Source of the DNA: UBA7662 sp041688385
GTDB lineage: Bacteria; Bacteroidota; Bacteroidia; UBA7662
Assembly (NCBI GenBank): GCA_041688385.1
Contig: JBDNIH010000168.1
Location: forward strand, 1-64,000
DNA length: 64,000 bases
Direction: 5' to 3'
Below, in pieces: positions 1-8,322 of this stretch; the stretch's first letter is position 1, and each line of letters starts with the position of its first letter. The position numbers and the translations under genes were made by a program. A model generated the notes under the pieces. That model was not told the DNA's origin. It worked only from the letters and a program-made list of their open reading frames with translations, and made no database searches.

Positions 1-950
1 GCAGCACCAAACCACGCCTCTATCTTACCCGCGAGTACTTCCGATATTTTGCGGTAAGATTCCACCGTCCAGCCAGCGACGTGGGGACTAAAAAGGACTT
101 TGCCGGAGTGCGCTAGGTCGGTGAGTAGGGATTTTTCTTCGGGCGTAAACTGACTCAACTTTTCATTTTCGAGCACATCCAAACAAGCGCCTAAAACTTG
201 GCCACTGTCCAAGGCAGCTTTTAAATCTTTCAGCCGCACCAATTCTCCCCTTGCTGCATTGATAAGGAAGACGGGTTTTTCGAAACGGCCGATGAAGTTG
301 GCATCGACCATGGCCCTACTCTCTGTGGTGAGCGGCAAATGCAGACTCAAAATGTCGCAACTTTCGAAAAGCCGCTCCATACCTGCCTCCGTGGCGTAGA
401 CATCGCCATAACCGCTGAGATATTTGTCGTAAGCCAATACTTTTACCCCAAAACCTGAGAGTTTTTGGGCTGTAGCATGGCCGTTATTGCCATAACCAAT
501 CAAGCCGACGGTTTTACCTTTGAGTTCGATGCCCCGGTTGGCTTCACGCTGCCAAATGCCCTGACTCACTTCAGTATGGGCGGTGTTCAGTTTATTAAAA
601 AGGCTCAGTAACATGCCTATCACATGTTCGCCAACGGCATCTCGGTTGCCTTCGGGGGCATTAAAGAGGGCGATGTCGAGGGCAGCAGCAGCGGCTTCAT
701 CGATATTGTCGAGGCCGGCACCCGCACGTGCTACCCACCTTAATTTGGGAGAAGCAGCTAACATGGAGCTGGTGATAGGTGTTTTGGTGCGTATTACCAA
801 TCCGTGGGCATTGCGCATTGCATCGGCGATATCTTCAGCGGCGATTTTAGGCTGATAGTCGATAACCACCTGCGGAAACAAACGCAGCCGATCCATCAAT
901 ATAGGATGGAGGTCGTCGACGATCAGTAGGCGAAATTCCTCAGCGGCCAT
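1..950 (-). CDS. D-isomer-specific 2-hydroxyacid dehydrogenase (phosphoglycerate dehydrogenase-like), 3' end outside window
   Basis: The reading frame opens at ATG 950 and runs off the left edge after 316 codons; the ending looks nearly complete, so only a few residues are likely missing. It shows the NAD-binding glycine motif GYGNNG (about 152-157), the catalytic Arg in NAARGELV (about R234), a Glu in DVLENE (about E261) and the His in FSPHVAGW (about H290), which is the Arg-Glu-His set of the family. It has no ACT domain. Short ACT-less relatives in Bacteroidota often act as SerA in serine synthesis, but the substrate cannot be read from sequence. The start overlaps the end of rsmA by 11 bases, so the two are probably co-transcribed. 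Confidence 0.85.
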   Translation of the reverse strand, partial: MAAEEFRLLIVDDLHPILMDRLRLFPQVVIDYQPKIAAEDIADAMRNAHGLVIRTKTPITSSMLAASPKLRWVARAGAGLDNIDEAAAAALDIALFNAPEGNRDAVGEHVIGMLLSLFNKLNTAHTEVSQGIWQREANRGIELKGKTVGLIGYGNNGHATAQKLSGFGVKVLAYDKYLSGYGDVYATEAGMERLFESCDILSLHLPLTTESRAMVDANFIGRFEKPVFLINAARGELVRLKDLKAALDSGQVLGACLDVLENEKLSQFTPEEKSLLTDLAHSGKVLFSPHVAGWTVESYRKISEVLAGKIEAWFGA

Positions 951-1731
951 GGGGGTAAAGCAAGCGGGTGAGTTGTACAAATTGGTCGACCGACAACTGC
1001 TCGGCTCTTTTGCTGCGTATTCCCATAGGGTCCTCAAAATCCTCGGGCAGCAGCTGTTTAAGGGCGTTGCTCAGCATTTTTCGGCGCTGGTTGAAGGCTG
1101 TTTTTACGACAAGAAACAAAGCTTTTTCGTCACAGTCGGGGTCACGTGGCAAACGTTGCAGCCGTAAAACGCCCGATTTCACCTTGGGTGGCGGGTTGAA
1201 TACGCCTTCATTCACCGTAAAAAGATATTCGGCATGGTAAAAGGCCTGCACCAGTACGCTGATGATACCGTATTCTTTGCTGCCATGGGATGAACAGATG
1301 CGCTGGGCCACTTCGCGCTGGAACATCCCTGTCATTTCTGGAACAAGATTGCGGTTTTCGAGTACCTTAAAGACAATCTGTGTGGAGATATTATAAGGAT
1401 AGTTGCCAATCACAGCCACCAAGTCGCGGATGTGGTAGGGGAGATCGAGCTGCAGAAAATCGCCGATAAAATCGGTATCCACATACCCTTGTTTGCTGAT
1501 GAGGTGGTTGATGGATTCGGTATCTACCTCGCTCAAAAGTAATTTGTAGGGTTGTTCGCGGAGATATTGCGTGAGCATACCGGTTCCAGGGCCAACTTCT
1601 ATGACGGTTTGGTAACCGCCATAACCCGTCAGTGTACTTGCGATACGTTTGGCTGTGGGCTGGTCGGTTAGGAAGTGCTGACCGAGCCCTTTTTTCGGAC
1701 GTACTTTTTCTGAATCGTAGGCTTTTCTCAT
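940..1731 (-). CDS. rsmA: 16S rRNA (adenine1518-N6/adenine1519-N6)-dimethyltransferase RsmA
   Basis: Dimethylates the two adjacent adenines of the 16S rRNA 3'-terminal hairpin during small-subunit maturation. The N-terminus reads RPKKGLGQHFLTD, the family hallmark. It is followed by the SAM-binding motif VIEVGPGTGMLT, then the catalytic IGNYPYNIST and the C-terminal VFNPPPKVKSGVL. ATG 1731 is preferred: the same frame can be extended about 50 residues upstream, but that extension has no family similarity and would cross the promoter of the divergent aminopeptidase gene. The final protein is about 263 residues, normal for the family. Confidence 0.95.
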   Translation of the reverse strand: MRKAYDSEKVRPKKGLGQHFLTDQPTAKRIASTLTGYGGYQTVIEVGPGTGMLTQYLREQPYKLLLSEVDTESINHLISKQGYVDTDFIGDFLQLDLPYHIRDLVAVIGNYPYNISTQIVFKVLENRNLVPEMTGMFQREVAQRICSSHGSKEYGIISVLVQAFYHAEYLFTVNEGVFNPPPKVKSGVLRLQRLPRDPDCDEKALFLVVKTAFNQRRKMLSNALKQLLPEDFEDPMGIRSKRAEQLSVDQFVQLTRLLYPHGR

Positions 1732-1835
1732 GAGAACAGGCTCAAAAATAGCAGAAGTATCGCTTGCCGCGTTTTTCTGTCCTATTTTGCCACAACAAGC
1801 AGGGCGACTTCTTTCGTAACCGCCGCCAAACCTTG

Positions 1836-1843
1836 TAACTTTG
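1836..1843 (+). promoter_or_regulatory. Bacteroidota -7 promoter element (TAACTTTG) for the leucyl aminopeptidase
   Basis: TAACTTTG matches the TAnnTTTG -7 consensus of the Bacteroidota primary sigma factor and ends 15 bases before the start codon. I see no clear TTG -33 element at the usual spacing. Confidence 0.6.
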
Positions 1844-1858
1844 AAATAAAATAACATC

Positions 1859-3292
1859 ATGATACAACTCAAAAGCACCGCTCAGGCTAAAAATCACGCC
1901 TGCCTGATTTGGTATGCCGATAACGATTTACAAACCGATGCCGCAGGATTAACCCCTGCCGAGGCCACTTTCATCCAAAAACAATTCGACAATAAAAAAA
2001 CCGTCGTCGAAATCAACCGCCTCACGAGTTGGGTCATTGTCGTGAAGCCGACCACCAAAGACGATGCGACTACCGACCGTGAAGCTGCCCGCAAGGCAGG
2101 TCACAGCGTTTATCAGATCTTCAAAAAATACGAAATACGCGAAGCAGCGGTCATTGCTCAGTCGGGCGCTAGCCGCACCGCCGACTTCATCGAAGGTCTG
2201 GCCTTGTCGACGTATCAATTCCTGCGTTACAAAACGGGGGCCGACGATAAAAAATACAGCTTTAATGCGCTGCAAATCGATGCACAAAGTCTTACTACAG
2301 CTACCATCAACAAACTACAGCATATTGTAACCGCCGTTTTTCATGCCCGTACCTTGGTTAATGAGCCGGTTTCTTATCTCACCGCCGAACAATTCAGCCT
2401 CGAGATGCAGCAATTGGGCAGTGAGGCTGGTTTTAAGGTAGAAGTACTCAACAAAACCAAAATCGAAGCCCTTAAAATGGGTGGTATTTTGGCGGTTAAC
2501 CGGGGCAGTCAGCGTCCGCCTACCTTCAATATTCTGGAGTGGAAGCCCGAGAATGCCAAAAACAAAAAACCATTGGTGCTGGTCGGTAAAGGCATTGTAT
2601 ACGATACCGGCGGACTAAGTCTCAAACCCACCCCCGGCGGCATGGACAGCATGAAATGTGATATGGCGGGAGGTGCCGCAGTGGTAGGCGCCATGTACGC
2701 CATCGCCAAAAATAAACTACCGGTGCATGTGATAGGTTTGGTGCCTGCCACCGACAACCGTCCCGGCGAAGATGCCTACACCCCAGGTGATGTGATCACC
2801 ATGTTCAGCGGTAAAACTGTAGAGGTATTAAATACCGATGCCGAAGGCCGCCTGATTTTGGGCGACGCCCTACATTATGCCAAAAAATACGATCCAGAGT
2901 TGGTGATCGACTTAGCAACCCTAACAGGTGCCGCCGTTATGGCCATTGGAAGCCACGGCTGTGTGGTGATGGGCACGGCAACCGACGACCTAGTTGCCCT
3001 CAGAACTGCAGGCAATGCCGTTTACGAACGCACCGCCGAAATGCCTTTCTGGGAAGAATATGGTGAGATGATTGTTTCAAAAGTCGCCGACATCAAAAAC
3101 ATCGGTGGCCGCGAAGGTGGCGCCATCACTGCTGGGAAATTCCTGGCGCACTTCATCGATTATCCTTGGATACACATTGATATTGCTGGTCCAGCCTTTT
3201 TAGATGCTGAAAGTAATTACCGCGGTAAACACGGCACAGGAACAGGCGTGCGTTTGTTGTACAACTTCATTGAAAGCAGAATTAATGGATAA
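1859..3292 (+). CDS. leucyl aminopeptidase, M17 family
   Basis: A cytosolic hexameric metallo-aminopeptidase that removes N-terminal residues during peptide turnover. The C-terminal catalytic domain carries GKGIVYDTGG (from about residue 243; Lys and Asp ligands) and the M17 signature NTDAEGRL (about 324-331), which supplies two-metal ligands and the catalytic Arg. The N-terminal half, with INRLTSWVIVVK, is the variable regulatory domain. At 477 residues it is normal for the family. Its stop overlaps the pdxA start by 8 bases (ATGGATAA), which suggests translational coupling. Confidence 0.93.
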   Translation: MIQLKSTAQAKNHACLIWYADNDLQTDAAGLTPAEATFIQKQFDNKKTVVEINRLTSWVIVVKPTTKDDATTDREAARKAGHSVYQIFKKYEIREAAVIAQSGASRTADFIEGLALSTYQFLRYKTGADDKKYSFNALQIDAQSLTTATINKLQHIVTAVFHARTLVNEPVSYLTAEQFSLEMQQLGSEAGFKVEVLNKTKIEALKMGGILAVNRGSQRPPTFNILEWKPENAKNKKPLVLVGKGIVYDTGGLSLKPTPGGMDSMKCDMAGGAAVVGAMYAIAKNKLPVHVIGLVPATDNRPGEDAYTPGDVITMFSGKTVEVLNTDAEGRLILGDALHYAKKYDPELVIDLATLTGAAVMAIGSHGCVVMGTATDDLVALRTAGNAVYERTAEMPFWEEYGEMIVSKVADIKNIGGREGGAITAGKFLAHFIDYPWIHIDIAGPAFLDAESNYRGKHGTGTGVRLLYNFIESRING

Positions 3293-4349
3293 GTTGGCCA
3301 AAATCCGCCTCGGTATCAGCGTAGGTGACCTGAATGGTATTGGCATGGAGGTGATCATCAAAACCTTCATGGAAGCCAAAATGACGAGTTTTTGTACACC
3401 TATAGTTTATGGGTCGAGCCGCACAGCCGGATACCACCGCAAAGCCTTGGGCATTACCGACTGGAGTTTTAACCTGATCAACGATGCCAGTGAAGCCAAT
3501 ACGAAAAAGGTAAATCTGGTCACGGTTTGGCAGGAAGACGTCAATCTCGAATTGGGTGTTGCCAGTAAAGAAGTAGGTGTCTATGCCTTAAAATCACTCG
3601 AAGCTGCCGTTGCTGATCTCAAAGCAGGTAAAATCGACGCATTGGTCACCGCTCCAATAAATAAAAACACCATACAGGCCGAAAATTTCAATTTTCCGGG
3701 GCATACCGAATATCTCCAGCAAGCTTTTGGGGTGAAAGATGTGTTGATGTTTCTCATCAGCGACCGCATGCGGGTAGGTACACTTACCGGTCATATACCG
3801 CTGAAAGATGTCGCCAATAAACTCGGCAAAGAGGCCATCATGGGTAAACTCCGCCTCATGCAGCAGTCGTTACAGCTCGATTTTAGCATACGCAAGCCAC
3901 GTATTGCGGTTTTGTCGCTGAACCCGCATGCTGGCGATAATGGTTTGCTCGGCGACGAAGAACAGCGCATCATCAAACCCGCCATCGAAGCTGCCAACCA
4001 AGACGGTATGCTCGTATTTGGACCCTATGGTTCAGATGGTTTTTTTGGCAGCAATCAGTTTATGCAGTTTGATGCCGTTTTGGGTATGTACCACGACCAG
4101 GTGCTCACCCCTTTCAAGGCCCTGGCTTTTGAAGATGGCGTAAATTACACCGCCGGCCTACCCATCATCCGTACCTCACCCGACCACGGCACAGGCTACG
4201 ACATTGCCGGCAAAAACACCGCCGACCCCAGCAGTTTCCGTCAGGCTGTCTTTGCCGCCATCGATATCGCCCGCACCCGCGCCGAAAACATAGCGCTCCA
4301 AGCCAACGCCATCAAACCGCAAAAGGTGAAGTTCGAGGATGGGGAATAA
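3285..4349 (+). CDS. pdxA: 4-hydroxythreonine-4-phosphate dehydrogenase PdxA
   Basis: Catalyses the NAD-dependent oxidation and decarboxylation step of DXP-dependent pyridoxal 5'-phosphate synthesis. The start ATG 3285 gives MDKLAKIRLGISVGDLNGIG, the usual N-terminus; a longer frame opening at 3204 lies inside pepA and is not used. Signature segments are TAPINK, PGHTEYL (metal and substrate His, about residue 139), HAGDNGLLGDEE, and MYHDQVLTPFK (about 267) followed by RTSPDHGTGYD. All expected metal-binding His and Asp positions look intact. Length is 354 residues. It forms a two-gene unit with the upstream aminopeptidase. Confidence 0.95.
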   Translation: MDKLAKIRLGISVGDLNGIGMEVIIKTFMEAKMTSFCTPIVYGSSRTAGYHRKALGITDWSFNLINDASEANTKKVNLVTVWQEDVNLELGVASKEVGVYALKSLEAAVADLKAGKIDALVTAPINKNTIQAENFNFPGHTEYLQQAFGVKDVLMFLISDRMRVGTLTGHIPLKDVANKLGKEAIMGKLRLMQQSLQLDFSIRKPRIAVLSLNPHAGDNGLLGDEEQRIIKPAIEAANQDGMLVFGPYGSDGFFGSNQFMQFDAVLGMYHDQVLTPFKALAFEDGVNYTAGLPIIRTSPDHGTGYDIAGKNTADPSSFRQAVFAAIDIARTRAENIALQANAIKPQKVKFEDGE

Positions 4350-4377
4350 CAGAGGCGCTGACGCCTCCAGTATCCCC
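4341..4377. terminator. bidirectional hairpin between convergent pdxA and hipT
   Basis: GAGGCG (4352-4357) pairs with CGCCTC (4362-4367) around loop CTGA, and an outer GGGGA (4341-4345) pairs with TCCCC (4373-4377). It sits exactly between the two convergent stop codons. There is no T-tract, so a role in termination is inferred. Confidence 0.45.
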
Positions 4378-4379
4378 GT

Positions 4380-5324
4380 CTAGCTCGGCCTGTAGAGTAT
4401 TTCCCAGCGCTTCGCCATGAGCGCTTCATAGGCCTCCTGCATCTCCAACGACAAAAAGCTGCGTCTCAGTAATGCTTTGGCATCAGGCAGTTTTTTTTCA
4501 AAACGGTGAAAGGCTGCTTCGATTTGTTTCGCAGTTAAGCCAAGTTTTTGACCGAATAGTTCGAAATGCGCCCGTTTTAGATTTTTCTTCTTTCCCAATA
4601 AGGTAAGCGCCAATTCTTCTTCATCTGCAGGGTTGGCGATGGCCACGTTGAGCAGGTCATAAGCTGGTGCCAAAATCCAGCCCGAAGGCTGCTCAATCAT
4701 CGAGAAATTTTTCAAATGCATATCATTGTTCCCGGTGATGAAACAGAACAATGTCAGCTCAAAAAGGAGGATGCTATCCAGCAAAGGGTTAGCCGAGTAG
4801 GTGAGCAGCGCTTTGCCTACTTTTTCCATGGAGCTTTTGTATTTATCGAAAGCTTCGGTGATTTGATACATATCGAGCATATGTATTTTTTCGCCTCTTG
4901 TTATCCGGTCGATTCTGCGGGTGAGAAAGGCCAATTCGCCCGAAACCAGCCGAATAAGGGTAGAAGGAGCGACACTTATCCCGAAAATTTCGGCCATCCG
5001 CATGGTGAGATGTTCGTTTTGAGGTAGTTCCTGATAATAACTGCTGGGGGGTTTGAGTATAAATAGCCCACCCATAGCTTCTGTCACGGTAAGGCGTTGG
5101 TTTGATTTGTCAAGCGTATCTTTTATCGTGCTCAACGATAATTTAGCCTGAACACCCGGTACGGCTACACTACGTTCGATAACACTTTGGGCCAGTTCAT
5201 TCATCTGGTCGATGGAGTAAGGGAGTGACGGTGGTTTAGTATGGCCAAAAAAAGTTTTAGAACAGCCAGGATGAAAATCCAGCGATGTCTCGAGGGGTAA
5301 GTAGCAGTACAAACACTTATTCAT
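4380..5324 (-). CDS. hipT: HipT-like serine/threonine kinase toxin (split HipA, C-terminal part)
   Basis: HipA-family kinase core without the N-terminal subdomain, which is encoded separately just upstream. Visible parts (numbered from ATG 5324): a Cys/His cluster C4, C7, H18, C21 that looks like a small zinc knuckle; a Gly-rich loop VPGVQAK (55-61); a candidate ATP lysine in FILKPP (about 91); the catalytic loop TGNNDMHLKNFS (about 197-208); and the metal-binding APAYDLL (about 219-225). In E. coli O127 the homologous HipT phosphorylates tryptophanyl-tRNA synthetase; the target here is unknown. By eye the residues before the loop glycine are Ala-Val-Pro rather than the autophosphorylated Ser-Ile-Ser of E. 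coli HipT. An alternative start at 5336 adds four residues. It overlaps hipS. Confidence 0.85.
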   Translation of the reverse strand: MNKCLYCYLPLETSLDFHPGCSKTFFGHTKPPSLPYSIDQMNELAQSVIERSVAVPGVQAKLSLSTIKDTLDKSNQRLTVTEAMGGLFILKPPSSYYQELPQNEHLTMRMAEIFGISVAPSTLIRLVSGELAFLTRRIDRITRGEKIHMLDMYQITEAFDKYKSSMEKVGKALLTYSANPLLDSILLFELTLFCFITGNNDMHLKNFSMIEQPSGWILAPAYDLLNVAIANPADEEELALTLLGKKKNLKRAHFELFGQKLGLTAKQIEAAFHRFEKKLPDAKALLRRSFLSLEMQEAYEALMAKRWEILYRPS

Positions 5325-5652
5325 GGTCGGCTTCATGAATTGGGATGATACTTACTGCACCTATGCAGTTTTTGCAGCAGGCCAATAACAGTCCCATGGG
5401 GTCTTCTCGGTCTATTTTCCAATGGTTAGAGGCTATATCCAGTAACCAACCTTCGGGTATCAAACCTTCAAAAAAGGGGAAAAGCCGTGTGGACCTGTAT
5501 TCTGCCTCTTGTACTGGCATCGCAAAGCTGAGGAAGTCGTTCGGGTGTTCGGCTACATACTTTGCGTCATATTGAAAGCCATATTCACCGTCGTCGGTTT
5601 CCCGAAGCAGGCCGGCCAAATGGTCTTTGTAAAAAACCTGTGCACTTCTCAT
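5317..5652 (-). CDS. hipS: HipS-like protein (HipA N-terminal subdomain, stand-alone)
   Basis: 111 residues matching the HipA N-terminal subdomain (Couple_hipA): FFEGLIPEGWLLD (about 59-71), HWKIDREDPMGLLL and KNCIGAVSI. In the characterised HipBST system this small protein is the antitoxin that inhibits the kinase by placing a tryptophan in its active site; the tryptophans here lie in EGWLLD and NHWKID. It overlaps hipB by ATGA and hipT by 8 bases, so the three products are probably made in coupled fashion. Calling it an antitoxin is by analogy. Confidence 0.82.
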   Translation of the reverse strand: MRSAQVFYKDHLAGLLRETDDGEYGFQYDAKYVAEHPNDFLSFAMPVQEAEYRSTRLFPFFEGLIPEGWLLDIASNHWKIDREDPMGLLLACCKNCIGAVSIIPIHEADHE

Positions 5653-5870
5653 GACATGCTCCGTTTGAGTGGCACGGGTGCTAGTTCGTGACCAAACATT
5701 TGTAGCACAAGGTTTACTTTATCGAGCTGCAAATTGGTTTTGCCTTGTTCGAGTTTTCTGATTACGGTCAAAGCCACACCTGCCCGCTCGGCAAATTCTT
5801 CCTGGGTTAGCTTTACGGCTTTGCGACGGGTTTTGATAAATTCCGCTAAATTTGATGTATGTATTTGCAT
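5649..5870 (-). CDS. hipB: HipB-like helix-turn-helix antitoxin/repressor
   Basis: 73-residue protein with an XRE-type helix-turn-helix: IKTRRKAVKLTQEEFAERAG, then VALTVIRKLEQGK and NLQLDKVNLVLQMFG. First gene of the hipB-hipS-hipT module; its stop overlaps the hipS start (ATGA). In the known HipBST system HipB binds DNA and autoregulates the operon. The AT-rich palindrome just upstream (5885-5900) is the obvious candidate operator. Confidence 0.85.
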   Translation of the reverse strand: MQIHTSNLAEFIKTRRKAVKLTQEEFAERAGVALTVIRKLEQGKTNLQLDKVNLVLQMFGHELAPVPLKRSMS

Positions 5871-5881
5871 ATATTTTGTTT

Positions 5882-5900
5882 CAAATATAATAAATTATAT
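5882..5900 (-). promoter_or_regulatory. putative hipBST promoter with overlapping palindromic operator
   Basis: On the minus strand TATATTTG (5882-5889) fits the Bacteroidota -7 element upstream of hipB. It is overlapped by the perfect palindrome ATATAAT-AA-ATTATAT (5885-5900). This geometry is what an autorepressing HTH antitoxin would use; HipB binding is inferred. No clear -33 TTG was found. Confidence 0.45.
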
Positions 5901-6521
5901 GTTTTTAAATATGATTTTGTTATAAAAAATTATTTTATACGTAATTGAATATGGAAACTATCTATAAATTGTTTTGCGCGCTTCATGCTTAAAAAAGGCT
6001 GATGGCATACAATGGCTTTTCGACAATAAATTTCTTGTATTTGAAAAAGTAATGGTGACCCGCTAAGGTGGACGACCAATTTAGGGAGTTGGGGGAGTTG
6101 ATTGAGTCCTGAAAAAGCGAGTTTTCGTTTTTGGGTGATTTGTTCAATGGGTAGTTGGGATAGCAGGATAGTAACAATACTGATGAATAGCGTAAGGGTA
6201 GTATAGCACTTCAACATTAAATGTTGTTAGAACAATTACTTATTTGCCACATCCCAATTGCTCTCTCCGCTTAAAAACTGGACTAGTTAGGCCGCATCTT
6301 TTCAGTGATTAATCATTTTAGACTGTGGAGGCACAACTTCGAATTTGCGCTAATTGCTTAGCGAAAACCTCGTTTAAACAGGGTTCGATGAACGCACCGG
6401 GACGAGTAGTGGCCGCTTAACCAAAACACCCATCTGTCGAACTCCCTCAACTGCCCCACTGCCTCAACCCCCTCAACTCACTATTTCCCGCAACTATTTT
6501 TGCAGATATATCCAGAATCAT
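5901..6521. other. AT-rich intergenic region with CTCAACTCC-type low-complexity words, no convincing gene
   Basis: About 620 bases between hipBST and the yceD operon. Open frames here (for example 5930-6217 minus, 95 codons) resemble no family I recognise. Two low-complexity stretches made of CTCAACTCCC-like words lie at about 6080-6110 (as GGGAGTTG on the plus strand) and 6438-6480 (CTCCCTCAACTGCCCC and onwards), in opposite orientation. They look like a decayed repeat. Confidence 0.5.
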
Positions 6522-6529
6522 TACCTTTG
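6522..6529 (+). promoter_or_regulatory. -7 promoter element (TACCTTTG) for the yceD-rpmF-plsX unit
   Basis: TACCTTTG ends 10 bases before the TTG start of yceD, predicting an almost leaderless transcript. Confidence 0.6.
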
Positions 6530-6539
6530 CAGTCCCGAA

Positions 6540-7085
6540 TTGGAAGCACTTCATGCATACAAGCTCCGGTTTTCAAGTCTGAATCTTGGATCCCATACGT
6601 TTGAATACAACGTTGACGCCTCTTTTTTCGGCCATTTTCCGGGCAGTCTAATCACAGAAGGTGATTTGAAAGTAACGGTTGAGGTCGAGAAAAAAACAAG
6701 TGCCCTGCACTTACAATTCGGTATAAAAGGACAGATTGAACTGCCTTGCGACCGCTGCCTCTCATCTGTAATGGTGCCGGTAGACAGCTCAGCAAAGTTG
6801 GTAATCCGCCTCAGCGGTCAGCCTGGAACAGACGATGACGATCTGATTTGGTTGCCCATGACGGCGTACGAATACAATCTGTCCGCTTATATCTACGAAA
6901 ACATCCATCTGAACATACCTTTGCGGGTAAGTTGTGAGATGGGACCGAATAAAGCTTGTCGTGCCGATGTGGAAGCGTTGCTTTCGAAATACAACGGTGA
7001 GGCAGCTGAAGAAGCAGCAGAAGAAGAGAAGACCGACGGTCCGATCGACCCACGCTGGGAGAAACTGAAAAATTTAAAGTTCTAG
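6540..7085 (+). CDS. yceD: YceD family (DUF177) protein
   Basis: 181-residue DUF177 protein, linked in bacteria and plastids to 23S rRNA or large-subunit biogenesis and almost always encoded just before rpmF, as here. Visible are CDRC (about residues 70-73) and a second Cys pair near 132-140, typical of the family, and an acidic C-terminus (EEAAEEEKTDG). The start is TTG at 6540; the only nearby ATG (6553) is out of frame. The gap to rpmF is 4 bases. Confidence 0.88.
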   Translation: MEALHAYKLRFSSLNLGSHTFEYNVDASFFGHFPGSLITEGDLKVTVEVEKKTSALHLQFGIKGQIELPCDRCLSSVMVPVDSSAKLVIRLSGQPGTDDDDLIWLPMTAYEYNLSAYIYENIHLNIPLRVSCEMGPNKACRADVEALLSKYNGEAAEEAAEEEKTDGPIDPRWEKLKNLKF

Positions 7086-7089
7086 TAAG

Positions 7090-7281
7090 ATGCCAAATCC
7101 GAAACACCGCCACTCGCGGAGCAGAAGAGACAAACGCCGCACGCATTACAAAGCAGAAGCTGCTACCGTAGCTACTTGCCCTACCACCGGCCAGCCGCAC
7201 CTTTTCCACCGCGCCCATTGGTTCGAAGGTAAGATGTACTACAAAGGCAAGGTTGTTATCGACAACGCCGTTGCTGAGTAA
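7090..7281 (+). CDS. rpmF: 50S ribosomal protein L32
   Basis: 63 residues with the L32 N-terminus MPNPKHRHSRSRRDKRRTHY. The zinc-ribbon cysteines are mostly absent: one Cys remains in ATCPTTGQP, and the second pair is replaced by HRAHW. This is the zinc-independent form, as I recall it from Chitinophagia-like genomes. Lies between yceD and plsX, the conserved order. Confidence 0.95.
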   Translation: MPNPKHRHSRSRRDKRRTHYKAEAATVATCPTTGQPHLFHRAHWFEGKMYYKGKVVIDNAVAE

Positions 7282-7294
7282 GTAAATCAGGTCA

Positions 7295-8233
7295 GTGAAT
7301 ATAGGCATTGACATGATGGGGGGCGATTTTGCCCCAGAAACCACCCTCGACGGTGTTGTACGTGCCCTCAAATCGTTGCCTGCCGATGTGCAGCTGACCC
7401 TTTTTGGTGATCAGCAACAGCTAGCGGCCGGCCTTGAAAAGGCAGGGGTTTCTGCCCATCGACTTACACTGGTACATACCAGTCAAGTCATTGCTATGGG
7501 CGAACATCCCACCAAAGCCATTCCCAAAAACCCCGACTCCAGTATTGTGGTTGGGTTTTCCTATTTACGCGCGGGTAAAATTGATGCCTTCGCAGGAACC
7601 GGAAATACTGGAGCCATGCTGGTAGGTGCCATGTACACGGTAAAGTCGATACCCGGCGTAATTCGGCCGGCCATCGCCTCCTTGGTGCCTAAAGAAGACG
7701 GCAGTCACGGACTCATACTCGATGTGGGTGCCAATGCCGATTGCCGGCCAGATAGTTTGCTGCAGTTCGGCATACTTGGTAACCTTTACGCCAAACATAT
7801 TCTCAAAATCGAAACCCCGCGGGTGGCATTGATGAATATTGGTGAAGAAGATGAAAAAGGAAATCTTTTAGCTCAGGCTTCCTTCAAAATGATGAAGGAC
7901 AACGAGTTTTTCCAGTTTACCGGAAATATCGAAGGTCGCGATTTGTTTAATAACAAGGCGGATGTAATTGTATGTGACGGCTTTACCGGCAATGTACTCA
8001 TCAAAATGGCGGAGTCATTTCATGAGTTGGTTACCCACCGCCAGATTGAACATCCTTTTTTCGACCGCTTCAATTATGAGAACTATGGTGGCAGTCCGAT
8101 ACTCGGTTTAAATGCCCCTGTGGTCATAGGACATGGCATTTCGAGTGGTGTTGCCATCGAGAATATGATCCGGCATGCGGTAGAGATCGCAGGCTCGGGC
8201 TTGACCGATCAAATTCGGGAAGCGTTTAATTGA
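7295..8233 (+). CDS. plsX: phosphate acyltransferase PlsX
   Basis: Converts acyl-ACP to acyl-phosphate, the acyl donor for PlsY in phospholipid synthesis; a peripheral membrane enzyme. The start is GTG 7295, giving the family N-terminus NIGIDMMGGDFAPE. Further signature segments are GEHPTKAIPKNPDSS, AFAGTGNTGAMLVG, LILDVGANADCRPDSLLQFG, NIGEEDEKGN and CDGFTGNVLIKMAE. 312 residues, full length. Clustered with fabH and acc genes, so the run supplies both chain initiation and chain use. Confidence 0.96.
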   Translation: MNIGIDMMGGDFAPETTLDGVVRALKSLPADVQLTLFGDQQQLAAGLEKAGVSAHRLTLVHTSQVIAMGEHPTKAIPKNPDSSIVVGFSYLRAGKIDAFAGTGNTGAMLVGAMYTVKSIPGVIRPAIASLVPKEDGSHGLILDVGANADCRPDSLLQFGILGNLYAKHILKIETPRVALMNIGEEDEKGNLLAQASFKMMKDNEFFQFTGNIEGRDLFNNKADVIVCDGFTGNVLIKMAESFHELVTHRQIEHPFFDRFNYENYGGSPILGLNAPVVIGHGISSGVAIENMIRHAVEIAGSGLTDQIREAFN

Positions 8234-8235
8234 TT

Positions 8236-8263
8236 TTGCTTAAAGCTGAAAAGTTCTAATTTG
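8236..8263 (+). promoter_or_regulatory. possible promoter for fabH
   Basis: TTG (8236-8238), 18 bases, then TAATTTG (8257-8263), one T short of the consensus. It lies in the 89-base plsX-fabH gap. Confidence 0.4.
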
Positions 8264-8322
8264 CACGTTCATTCCCGGTGAAGACGGGGAACAGCCGCTT
8301 GCTTATTTCCTGAAAAATAGTA

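Noticed and set aside
5930..6217. 95-codon open frame on the minus strand in the hipB-yceD spacer
   Set aside because: No recognisable family; the middle is low-complexity sequence and a second overlapping frame is equally plausible.
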